From Acidovorax benzenivorans (GTDB taxonomy: Bacteria > Pseudomonadota > Gammaproteobacteria > Burkholderiales > Burkholderiaceae_C), in NCBI RefSeq assembly GCF_028680575.1, contig NZ_JAPCKI010000003.1, positions 1 to 64,000 on the forward strand: a DNA stretch of 64,000 nt, written 5' to 3'. Every line of letters starts with the position of its first letter. Within the stretch, counting starts at the first letter, position 1. Under the pieces are notes generated by a model. The model had not been told where the DNA came from and made no database searches. It saw only the letters and a list, made by a program, of their open reading frames with translations. Below are positions 1-7,343 of the stretch, piece after piece. The position numbers and the translations under genes are program-made.

Positions 1-3
1 TCT

Positions 4-477
4 GCGACCCCTTCGCGGTGCGATGGGGCAACCTGCGTCGGTGCGGTTGCGGGGTGCGCCGAAGAACACACTGCGCTGCGTTGCAGCTCCGTTCAGACAA
101 CTGCGGCGAGTCAGATCACGACGCACGCGCGCTCCGACGCGCGTGCCACCCCGCAACCGCCCCGCCGCAGGCGCAGCCAGCAGGGGTGGGACAGCCGAAC
201 AGCCGGACATCCACACGGGCCATTGCTTCGCTCGGCCCCGCCTCGCGGGCGCAAGCGCCACGCGCTGCGCAAACTGGGCCCAGCGAAGCAATGGCCCGTG
301 TGGATGTTGGGTCCCCTTGCCCCTCTGGCTGCGCCGAGGAGCGCAGGGTTTGGCGGATCAGGGCTCGCGATTGTTTGAGCGCAGTGAAACGAAGCGAGTT
401 CGAGCGAGACCCCGCCAAACCCGAGCACCGCAGGTTGCCCCGGCGCGCAGCGGCGGGGACGCAGACAGTGGGGTCGC
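4..477. repeat. Nested inverted-repeat region, non-coding
   Basis: This non-coding stretch holds nested inverted repeats. The inner arms (207-237 and 276-307) match over about 31 bases with one mismatch and begin CATCCACACGGGCCATTGC. A middle pair, GGGGCAACCTGCG, lies at 25-37 and 429-441, and an outer 8-base pair at 4-11 and 470-477. No open frame here resembles a protein, and both strands give the same peptide fragments because of the symmetry. It looks like a palindromic repeat unit or MITE-like relic. The identity is inferred; the symmetry is visible. Confidence 0.6.
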
Positions 478-490
478 CCTTTCTTTGGTT

Positions 491-518
491 CCTTTCTTTC
501 GGCGACGCGAAAGAAAGG
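491..518. repeat. Hairpin-forming CTTTCTTT/AAAGAAAG repeat
   Basis: CCTTTCTTTCG at 491-501 pairs with CGAAAGAAAGG at 508-518 across a six-base loop. A related CTTTCTTTGG lies just before it at about 478-488. From memory, this kind of CTTTCTTT hairpin recurs between genes in betaproteobacterial genomes. It lies downstream of the leftward VWA gene, and no clear U-tract terminator is associated with it. Confidence 0.5.
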
Positions 519-591
519 GACTCGCATGCCGGGCGACTCCCGGCCTCCGCCCTCAACACAGGCATGCGGCCATATCAGCGCACGCAACCAA

Positions 592-650
592 ACACTACAA
601 AATCAATAGCGGCGAGCGCATATCCCACTAGCGTATTCAGCCAAAATCAC
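592..650 (+). repeat. Dispersed palindromic element, degenerate copy
   Basis: This fits the ~60 bp element seen elsewhere in the window: an ACTAC...ATAGC arm, a GCGC-like centre, and the tail GCCAAAATC. It is more degenerate than the copies at 27185 and 56261. It sits 10 bases from the 3' end of the leftward VWA gene. Confidence 0.5.
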
Positions 651-660
651 CAAAAAAAGA

Positions 661-1707
661 TCACATCACCCGCCCATACCACCACACCGACAACCCGGTC
701 GCCACCAACGCCAGCACCGCTCCCAACAACGCCAGCAAAGAAGAAATCTCCGTCTCCTTCTTCTCCACCGTCAGCCGCGAGCTCAGCGTCTCGTACACCT
801 TCTTCAGATCCGCTGCCGTCGCCGCATGAAAGTATTCGGCATGGGTCCGCGCGGCCACGGCCTTCAGGGTTTCTTCGTCCAGCCGTACCCGCATCGACCA
901 GCCCTCAAAGCCAATGGTCTCGCCCTGCACCGTGCCCACCCCCACCGTGTACACCCGCACCCCCCGGTCGGCCGCCCACTTGGCGGCTTCCAGTGGGTCC
1001 ACACCCGTCGTGCGCTGGCCGTCCGTCAGCATGATGATGGCGGCCGAGTTGTACGAGCCCGGTGCCACGGGCGTGAACGTCTTGGCGGGGTCCTGTTGCT
1101 TGCCCAGCTCTTCGATGGGCTTCGGGCGCATGGCCTGGCGGCCGCCCAGGGCGGCGATGTCGATGCCCGCGTCGGGGAAGATCGTGGCCAGTGACAGCAT
1201 GATGCCGTTGCCCGTGGCCGTGCCGCGCTGCAGCTGGAAGCTGTCGATGGCTTTGACCAGGTCTTCACGGCTCTGGGTGGGCAGCTGGGCCAGCTGGGCG
1301 CTGCCCGCAAAGGCCACGATGCCCACGCGCACATGGCGCGGCAGGTCGGCAATGAAGGCCTTGGCGGCGTTCTGGGCGGCGGTGATGCGGTCGGGCTCTA
1401 CGTCGGCAGCGCGCATGCTGCCCGACACGTCCATCGCCAGCATGATGGTCTGGTCCTGCGACGGCAGGGTGATGACGGCCAGCGGGCGCGCGGCAGCCAG
1501 CAGCAGTGCCACCAGGGCCAGCAGGAACAGCGCGGGCGGGATGTGGCGGCGCAGGTGCTGGCCGGGGCCCATGGCCTCGCGCACCAGGGACAGGCTGGAG
1601 TAGGTTAGCGCTGTTTTCTTGCGCCGGTGCAGCAGCCACCAGTACAGCAGTACCAAGAGGGGCACAACCAGCAGCAGCCAGAGCAGGGTGGGCCAGAGAA
1701 AAACCAT
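661..1707 (-). CDS. VWA domain membrane protein (BatA-like)
   Basis: The 348-residue protein has two N-terminal membrane helices (about 5-26 and 57-76) and a von Willebrand factor A domain from about residue 87. A complete MIDAS start (D93-x-S95-x-S97) is visible, followed by an LTDG strand near residue 228. A third helix closes the C-terminus at about 323-345. This is the BatA/aerotolerance layout, in which the VWA domain faces the periplasm beside a MoxR ATPase. It is the third gene of a leftward MoxR-DUF58-VWA run, 39 bases after the DUF58 gene. The second VWA (BatB) and BatD genes often found next are absent, since the gene ends at the repeat-rich region. Its substrate is unknown. Confidence 0.85.
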   Translation of the reverse strand: MVFLWPTLLWLLLVVPLLVLLYWWLLHRRKKTALTYSSLSLVREAMGPGQHLRRHIPPALFLLALVALLLAAARPLAVITLPSQDQTIMLAMDVSGSMRAADVEPDRITAAQNAAKAFIADLPRHVRVGIVAFAGSAQLAQLPTQSREDLVKAIDSFQLQRGTATGNGIMLSLATIFPDAGIDIAALGGRQAMRPKPIEELGKQQDPAKTFTPVAPGSYNSAAIIMLTDGQRTTGVDPLEAAKWAADRGVRVYTVGVGTVQGETIGFEGWSMRVRLDEETLKAVAARTHAEYFHAATAADLKKVYETLSSRLTVEKKETEISSLLALLGAVLALVATGLSVWWYGRVM

Positions 1708-1746
1708 GGTGTGTGTCCTTGGTGGCTTGGGGCGTTGGGCGGTTGA

Positions 1747-2784
1747 TCAGGCGGCAGTAGCCTGTGCGGCTGGGCCTGCGGATGCCGATGCGGGGACGAG
1801 ATGGTTGCTGTGCGCCCGCACCCGGCGCTGGCGCAGGTCCATGAAGCGCAGCAGGGCATCGACCAGGTCGTCGTCGGTGCACAGCTCCAGCGTGTCTGCG
1901 CCCGCGCGGGTCAGGCCTTCGCGCAGCGCGGCCTCGCGGTCGGCGGCCAGCTGGGCAAAGCGGCGGCGAAAGCCCGCGTCGTGGGTGTCCACCTGCAGTT
2001 GCTCGCCGCTTTCGGCATCGCGCAGCGTGACCAGGCCCACGTCGGGCAGCTCCAGCTCCAGCGGGTCGAGCAGGCGCACGGCCACCACGTCATGCCGCTT
2101 GGCCAACTGGGCCAAGGGCTTTTCCCATCCGGGCGCGCTGATGAAGTCGGACACCACAAACACGGTGGACCGGCGCTTGAGCGTGGCCAGGCCTGTCTGC
2201 AGCAACCGGTGCAGCTCGGTGGCCCCACCACCCGTCTTGTGCTGCGGCACGGGGGTTTTGGGGGGCAGCAGTTTGTGCACCAGGTGCAGCACATGGGCAC
2301 GGCTGCTGCGCGGGGGCAGCACGGCGTCCACTGCGCGTTCGGCCTGCGGGCTGGCGCCGCCGTAGAACACAGCGCCCACACGGTTGCCGTGGCGGGTGAG
2401 CAGACGCGAAAGCACGGCCACAAAGCCGGTCAGGATGTCGCGCTTGGCATGGCCGGTGGGGCCAAAGCTGATGGACGGACTCAGGTCCAGCAGAAACCAG
2501 GCCGACATTTCGCGGTCTTCGGTGAATACGCGCACGTGGGGCGTGTTCAGCCGCGCGGTCACGTTCCAGTCGATGTGGCGCACGTCGTCGTGGGGCTGGT
2601 ATTCGCGCAGGTCGGTCAGGTCCAGGCCAGTGCCGCGCATCAGCGTGCGGTAGTCGCCCTGCAGCAGGCCGTCCAGGCGGCGGATCACCTTCCACTCCAG
2701 CTCGCGCAGCAGCCGGTCGGCCTGCCCCGGCAGCGTGGGCAGGGTGTGCACCGTGGCGGAGGTTTCGTGCGGCTTGCTGGTCAT
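1747..2784 (-). CDS. DUF58 domain protein
   Basis: The 345-residue protein carries the DUF58 signature near residues 59-80 (REYQPHDDVRHIDWN, then AR), followed by a VWA-like fold with a LLDLSPS strand at about 98. DUF58 proteins accompany MoxR ATPases and are thought to act as their partners or adaptors. The start MTSKPHET at 2784 lies 11 bases after the moxR stop and fits the family length. The frame stays open far upstream, but only as antisense to moxR. No membrane helix is evident. The biochemical role is unknown; the family assignment is firm. Confidence 0.85.
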   Translation of the reverse strand: MTSKPHETSATVHTLPTLPGQADRLLRELEWKVIRRLDGLLQGDYRTLMRGTGLDLTDLREYQPHDDVRHIDWNVTARLNTPHVRVFTEDREMSAWFLLDLSPSISFGPTGHAKRDILTGFVAVLSRLLTRHGNRVGAVFYGGASPQAERAVDAVLPPRSSRAHVLHLVHKLLPPKTPVPQHKTGGGATELHRLLQTGLATLKRRSTVFVVSDFISAPGWEKPLAQLAKRHDVVAVRLLDPLELELPDVGLVTLRDAESGEQLQVDTHDAGFRRRFAQLAADREAALREGLTRAGADTLELCTDDDLVDALLRFMDLRQRRVRAHSNHLVPASASAGPAAQATAA

Positions 2785-2795
2785 GGCGGGTGGAC

Positions 2796-3812
2796 TCAAG
2801 CGGCCTTTTGTTCGTGGTGCAAGGGGCGCGCCGGTGCCAGGATCTTGGCCATGATGCGCTGGATGAGCGCGTCGGCATCCAGTCCCTCGGACAGCGCCTC
2901 GTACGACAGCGCCACGCGGTGGCGCAGTACATCGGCGGCCAGGTCGGTCATGTCTTCGGGCAGCACATAGTTGCGCCCGCGCAGCATGGCCAGGGCCTGC
3001 GCGCCCTCGGCCAGGGCAATGGTGGCGCGCGGGCTGGCGCCGCAGCTGATGTAGCCGGCCAGGTCCTTCAGGCCATGGCGCGCAGGCTCGCGCGTGGCGG
3101 CCACCAGCTTCACGGCGTATTGCAGCATCGAGGGGTCCACATACACCGTGCGGCATTCGGCCTGCAATGCCGCCAGCTGCACCGTGGTGGCCACGGGTAG
3201 CACCTGCACGGGCACATCGAGCGCGCGCTGGGCGATCACGAACTCTTCCTCCTCGGTGGGGTAGCCCAGGAGCACCTTCATCATGAAGCGGTCCACCTGC
3301 GCCTCGGGCAGCGCGTAGGTGCCTTCGGTCTCAATGGGGTTTTGTGTGGCCATCACCAGGAAGGGCTCGGGCACCTTGTGCGTCTCGCCCGCAATGGTCA
3401 CTTGGCGCTCCTGCATCACCTCCAGCAGCGCACTCTGCACCTTGGCGGGTGCGCGGTTGATTTCGTCGGCCAGCAGCAGGTGGGTAAAGACGGGGCCCAG
3501 CGAGGTGCTGAACTCGCCGGTCTTCTGGTTGTACATGCGCGTGCCCACCAGGTCGGCGGGCACCAGGTCGGGCGTGAACTGGATGCGCTTGAAGCTGCCC
3601 TGGATGGTGCTGGCCAGCGTTTTCACGGTGAGCGTCTTGGCCAGGCCCGGCACGCCTTCGACCAGCAGGTGGCCCTGGGCCAGCATGGCGACCATGACGC
3701 GCTCCAGAAAGCGGTCTTGCCCGACCACCACGCGTTTGACCTCGTAGAGCACCTGTTCCATCAGCGTGGCGGTGGCGGCATTCGATGCATTGGGCGACGT
3801 GCTGGATGACAT
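2796..3812 (-). CDS. MoxR-family AAA+ ATPase
   Basis: The 338-residue protein is a MoxR-type AAA+ ATPase, proposed to act as a chaperone-like remodelling factor for VWA-domain partners. Walker A is GVPGLAKT at 53-60, Walker B is LLLADEINR at about 112-120, and the sensor region reads ATQNPIETEGTY. The AAA lid 2 domain fills the C-terminus. It precedes the DUF58 and VWA genes on the same strand with a short gap, so it probably heads or sits early in that operon. The serine protease gene ends only 45 bases upstream on the same strand. The client process is not evident. Confidence 0.9.
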   Translation of the reverse strand: MSSSTSPNASNAATATLMEQVLYEVKRVVVGQDRFLERVMVAMLAQGHLLVEGVPGLAKTLTVKTLASTIQGSFKRIQFTPDLVPADLVGTRMYNQKTGEFSTSLGPVFTHLLLADEINRAPAKVQSALLEVMQERQVTIAGETHKVPEPFLVMATQNPIETEGTYALPEAQVDRFMMKVLLGYPTEEEEFVIAQRALDVPVQVLPVATTVQLAALQAECRTVYVDPSMLQYAVKLVAATREPARHGLKDLAGYISCGASPRATIALAEGAQALAMLRGRNYVLPEDMTDLAADVLRHRVALSYEALSEGLDADALIQRIMAKILAPARPLHHEQKAA

Positions 3813-3857
3813 GGTGCTCCTTGCGATGGCGGATGGGAATGGTGGGGCGGGGTGCGG

Positions 3858-4808
3858 TCAGAACGGTGGCATGCCGATGGCAGACGCTGCGTTTTCGATG
3901 GGCACCGCAAAACCGATGCCGATGAAGGTGCGCGCCTGCGTGGGGTTGAGGATGGCGGTGACGATGCCCACCACCTCGCCGTCCAGCGTCACCAGCGGGC
4001 CGCCAGAGTTGCCAGGGTTGGCGGCTGCGTCGAACTGAATCAGGTTGCTGAGCTGGCGCTTGCCCTCGGGCGATGTGAATTCGCGCTGGAGGCCGGACAC
4101 CACGCCCGCCGAGGCCGAGGGGCCGATGCCGAAGGGAAAGCCTACGGCCACCACATGGTCGCCCGGACGCAGGTTCTGGGTGGACCGCAGGGTGGCGGCC
4201 TCCAGGTCGTCGGGCACCTTGTGGGCCTGCAGCACGGCCAGGTCGTTCTCGGGCTGCGCGCCGGTGATGCTGGCCGTGGTTTCCAGCCCGTCGTGGAAGG
4301 TGATGCGGATGCGGTCAGCGCCCGCCACCACATGTAGGTTGGTCAGGATGACGCCCTTGTCCACGATCACCACGCCCGTGCCAATGCCGCGCTCGACCTC
4401 TTCCTTGCCGTTTTTGCTGCGCCCGTAGCCCACCACGCGCACCACCGAGGGGCCAATGCTCTCCACGGCGCGCGCGGCGGCTGAGGGCGGGGTGGTGGTC
4501 TCCAGCGTGCGCAGCACGGCAGCGTCGACGTCGTCCTGGGTGATCTTGCGGGGGGTGTTGCGGGTGTGCTGCCAGGTGCTGGCCGCCAGCAGGGCCGCCA
4601 ACAGCACCACGATGGTCCACAGTGCGACCAACTGGCGCTTGAATGCCGGAGGCTGGAGGGCGGGGTGTGCGGCGGTGGCCGCACTCGACGCTAGTGGCGC
4701 GTCGTCCGCATGCGGGGCGGCAGGTGCCGCAGCTTCGGTGGCATCCACCGCCGCAGGCGTGCGGTTGCGGGCGGGGCGGGAGCTGCTGTAGAGGGCGGGC
4801 CGGGGCAT
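3858..4808 (-). CDS. Membrane-anchored S1C (HtrA-like) serine protease without PDZ domain
   Basis: The 316-residue protein has an Ala/Pro-rich cytoplasmic N-terminus, one membrane helix at about 60-78, and a trypsin-like domain. The catalytic triad reads as H159 (LTNLHVVAG), D189 (PENDLAVLQ) and S268 (GNSGGPL), all intact. There is no PDZ domain after the protease domain, unlike DegP or DegS. I chose the start MPRPAL at 4808 because AAGG lies about 10 bases before it; the frame extends 25 codons further without such a site. It lies just upstream of moxR on the same strand, so a shared envelope role is possible but inferred. Confidence 0.85.
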   Translation of the reverse strand: MPRPALYSSSRPARNRTPAAVDATEAAAPAAPHADDAPLASSAATAAHPALQPPAFKRQLVALWTIVVLLAALLAASTWQHTRNTPRKITQDDVDAAVLRTLETTTPPSAAARAVESIGPSVVRVVGYGRSKNGKEEVERGIGTGVVIVDKGVILTNLHVVAGADRIRITFHDGLETTASITGAQPENDLAVLQAHKVPDDLEAATLRSTQNLRPGDHVVAVGFPFGIGPSASAGVVSGLQREFTSPEGKRQLSNLIQFDAAANPGNSGGPLVTLDGEVVGIVTAILNPTQARTFIGIGFAVPIENAASAIGMPPF

Positions 4809-4947
4809 CCTGTCACCTTTGCTCGTACACGCCAGGGGCTGGCGCACGCAAATGACGGTAGCACGGTTTGCCCGCAAATGCACAAGCAGGGCTACACAGG
4901 CCCGCAGGCCCGTCGGCCCCGTAGGCTGTATCGGGCATCATCGGCGC

Positions 4948-5784
4948 ATGACCGCCTGGATTGACACCCACTGCCACCTCGATGCGCCCGAGTTCGATGC
5001 CGACCGCAGCGCGGTGCGTGCGCAGGCGGCGGCCCAGGGGGTGTGCCACTGTGTGATCCCGGCGGTGGAGCGCAGCAACTGGCACACCGTGCGCCAGTTG
5101 GCGCATCAGCACGGCGACAGCTATGCGTTGGGCATTCACCCGCTGTACACGGCGCGTGCGCAGGACGACGACCTGCAGCATCTGGCCGAGCGGTTGGAGC
5201 AGCACCATGCGGACCCGCGCCTGGTGGCGATCGGGGAGATTGGCCTGGACTACTTTGTGCCGGGCCTCGACCCCGTGCGGCAGGAGCGGTTTTACCGTGC
5301 CCAGCTGCAACTGGCCCGGCGGTTTGACCTGCCGGTGATCCTGCATGTGCGCCGCTCGGCCGACAAGCTGCTCAAGGGCCTGCGGGACCTGCCCGTGCGT
5401 GGTGGCATTGCACATGCCTTCAATGGCAGCCTGCAGCAGGCACAGGCGTTCATTGCCTTGGGCTTCAAGCTGGGGTTTGGCGGTGCGGTGACCTACGACC
5501 GCGCCCTGCAACTGCGTCGCCTGGCGGCCGAGCTGCCGGGGGATGCGCTGGTGCTGGAAACCGACGCGCCCGACATTCCACCCCACTGGCTGTACACCAC
5601 TGCCGCAGAGCGCGCCACAGGGCAGGCACAGGGCCGCAACAGCCCGGAGGAGCTACCGCGCATCGCGGCCGTGGTGTCCGAACTGCGCGGCCAGCCACTG
5701 CAGGCGCTGGCCCGCAGCACCTGGGCCAACGCCGTGGCTGCGTTGCCTCGGTTGGAGCGGCTGCTGGCGGACGGGCGGCCATAG
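4948..5784 (+). CDS. TatD-family metal-dependent hydrolase
   Basis: The 278-residue protein is a TatD-type TIM-barrel hydrolase, a family with 3'-5' exonuclease and DNase activity. Metal ligands appear in order: HCH in IDTHCHLD near residue 8, Glu in IGEIGLDY near 95, His in ILHVRRS, His in GIAHAFNG, and Asp in LETDAPDIP. This matches the complete TatD/YjjV set. The start MTAWIDTHCHL at 4948 places the HxH motif at its usual position. It is divergent from the protease gene and followed by a repeat copy and then a DNA-glycosylase-like gene. A repair role is plausible for both but not shown. Confidence 0.9.
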   Translation: MTAWIDTHCHLDAPEFDADRSAVRAQAAAQGVCHCVIPAVERSNWHTVRQLAHQHGDSYALGIHPLYTARAQDDDLQHLAERLEQHHADPRLVAIGEIGLDYFVPGLDPVRQERFYRAQLQLARRFDLPVILHVRRSADKLLKGLRDLPVRGGIAHAFNGSLQQAQAFIALGFKLGFGGAVTYDRALQLRRLAAELPGDALVLETDAPDIPPHWLYTTAAERATGQAQGRNSPEELPRIAAVVSELRGQPLQALARSTWANAVAALPRLERLLADGRP

Positions 5785-5821
5785 CTGGATCGATGGAGGA
5801 GATCGGCAGGGGCATCAATCA

Positions 5822-5886
5822 GGAGAAATTTAGGAGATTGGCGCAATGTGGCAAAGGGCCGACAGCTATCTTTTTTGTGTAGCAGG
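5822..5886 (-). repeat. Dispersed palindromic element
   Basis: On the minus strand this reads TGCTACAC...GATAGCTG, then a GC-rich centre, GCGCCAAT and an AAATT tail. It matches the family arms but is diverged in the centre. It fills the gap between the TatD gene and the glycosylase gene. Confidence 0.5.
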
Positions 5887-5922
5887 ATGGGGGCGGCTGC
5901 CCTTTGGGCCCAAAATTGCACC

Positions 5923-6564
5923 ATGCCCCTAGCCCCCGCCGCCGCCGGTCTATCCCCGGCCTTCAACCCCGATGCCGGTGGGCAGGCAGTGCGTTGGCAC
6001 GGTCTGGCTCCGGTGGCCGGTGCGCACACCGTGGTACTGGTGCTGGGCAGTTTTCCTGGGGTTGCGTCGTTGCAGGCGCGTCAGTATTACGCCCACCCCC
6101 AGAACCATTTCTGGAAGATCCTGCAGGCCCTGTGGCCACAGCATCCCTTGCCCCCGGCGGGGCCGGATGGCTACCCCGACCGCTGCGCCTGGTTGCTGGC
6201 GCGCGGCCTGGGCCTGTGGGATGTGTACCAAAGCTGTGAGCGCGAGGGCAGTCTGGACACCAGCATTCGCCACGCCCGGCTCAACGACTTTGCGTCGCTG
6301 CGCAGCGCCTGCCCCCAACTGGCGGTGCTGGCGCACAACGGTGCGGAGAGCTTTCGGCACGCCCAGGCGGTACTCGCTGGGCTGGGCTCTGCCGGGCAGG
6401 CATCGCTCTTGCCGCATGATGCGGGGGGTGCGCTGGCGCTGTCTGGCGCGCGGCCCGTGGAGGCGGTCCGGCTGCCATCGACCAGCCCGGCCAACGCCTC
6501 CTGGAGTTTTGAACGTAAATTGACCGCCTGGGCCGATGTCATGGCCCGGCATGGATTGCTGTGA
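5923..6564 (+). CDS. DNA-deoxyinosine glycosylase-like (uracil-DNA glycosylase superfamily)
   Basis: The 213-residue protein has the superfamily motif 1 as LGSFPGVASLQARQYYAHP, followed by N-x-FW (QNHFWKI). This fits the hypoxanthine/deoxyinosine glycosylase branch, which excises deaminated purines in base-excision repair. Motif 2 appears as LPSTSPANASW near the C-terminus. The start MPLAPAAAG at 5923 has no obvious ribosome site. An in-frame upstream start at 5848 would encode residues from the repeat element and is less likely. The stop directly abuts the next start (TGA then ATG), so the two are translationally linked. Confidence 0.8.
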   Translation: MPLAPAAAGLSPAFNPDAGGQAVRWHGLAPVAGAHTVVLVLGSFPGVASLQARQYYAHPQNHFWKILQALWPQHPLPPAGPDGYPDRCAWLLARGLGLWDVYQSCEREGSLDTSIRHARLNDFASLRSACPQLAVLAHNGAESFRHAQAVLAGLGSAGQASLLPHDAGGALALSGARPVEAVRLPSTSPANASWSFERKLTAWADVMARHGLL

Positions 6565-7329
6565 ATGGCCCGAAAAAAAGAAACCTTGCAAGAGCTGCCT
6601 GAAGTCAGCGTGTCCGACGACGGCGAAGTGCGCCACCTGCATCTGGGTACGCCCTGGATCCAGGGCTCCATGCGCATTGACGAGCCCTTTGCCCTGGAGC
6701 TGGAATATGTGCAGCGCATGATGGCCTGGCTGCTGTTTGCCGACCTGGCGCAGGTGTCCAAAGGCCATGCCATGCAACTGGGCCTGGGGGCCGGGGCCAT
6801 CACCAAGTTCTGCCACAAGAAGCTGCGCATCTGCACCACCGCCATCGAGCTGAACCCGCAGGTGCTGGCCGTGTGCCGCCAGTGGTTCAAGCTGCCGCCC
6901 GACGGCCCCAAGCTGCGTGTGGTGCTGGCCGATGCGGCCAAGGAGATCCAGAACCCCATGTGGCAGGGCACGGTGGATGCCCTGGCTGTGGACCTGTATG
7001 ACCACGAGGCAGCCGCCCCCGTGCTCGACAGCCCTGACTTTTATGCCGACTGCCGCGCTCTGCTCACCGAGACGGGTTGCATGACGGTCAACCTGTTTGG
7101 CCGTGCGTCAAGCTATGACCGCAGCCTGCAGAGCATGGCGCAGGCGTTTGGCGACAGCGCGCTGTGGGCGTTCAAGCCCACGCGCGAAGGCAACACCGTG
7201 GTGCTGGCGCAGCGTACCCCCACGCGCCCCAAGCGTGCGGAGCTGGCCGAGCGGGCCGAGGCCATCCAGGCGCGTTGGGACCTGCCCACCACCAAATGGT
7301 TGCGGGTGTTCAAGCCGGTGAACCCCTGA
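6565..7329 (+). CDS. Spermidine-synthase-like methyltransferase-fold protein
   Basis: The 254-residue protein has the Rossmann core of the spermidine synthase family: LGLGAGAITKFCH at about 72-84, the acidic strand TAIELNPQVL, and AVDLYDHE in the position of the catalytic DxxD loop. It lacks the N-terminal beta-barrel domain of true SpeE, so putrescine aminopropylation is not assured. It starts at the base after the glycosylase stop. A GspE-like ATPase follows after 14 bases with a good ribosome site (GAGGAAA). The function is open: a polyamine-related transferase or another SAM-dependent enzyme. Confidence 0.75.
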   Translation: MARKKETLQELPEVSVSDDGEVRHLHLGTPWIQGSMRIDEPFALELEYVQRMMAWLLFADLAQVSKGHAMQLGLGAGAITKFCHKKLRICTTAIELNPQVLAVCRQWFKLPPDGPKLRVVLADAAKEIQNPMWQGTVDALAVDLYDHEAAAPVLDSPDFYADCRALLTETGCMTVNLFGRASSYDRSLQSMAQAFGDSALWAFKPTREGNTVVLAQRTPTRPKRAELAERAEAIQARWDLPTTKWLRVFKPVNP

Positions 7330-7343
7330 GAGGAAATCTTGCA

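Noticed and set aside
18-1034. Long frames in the left-edge region
   Set aside because: They run through inverted repeats, give similar peptides on both strands because of the palindrome, and overlap the VWA gene in antisense.
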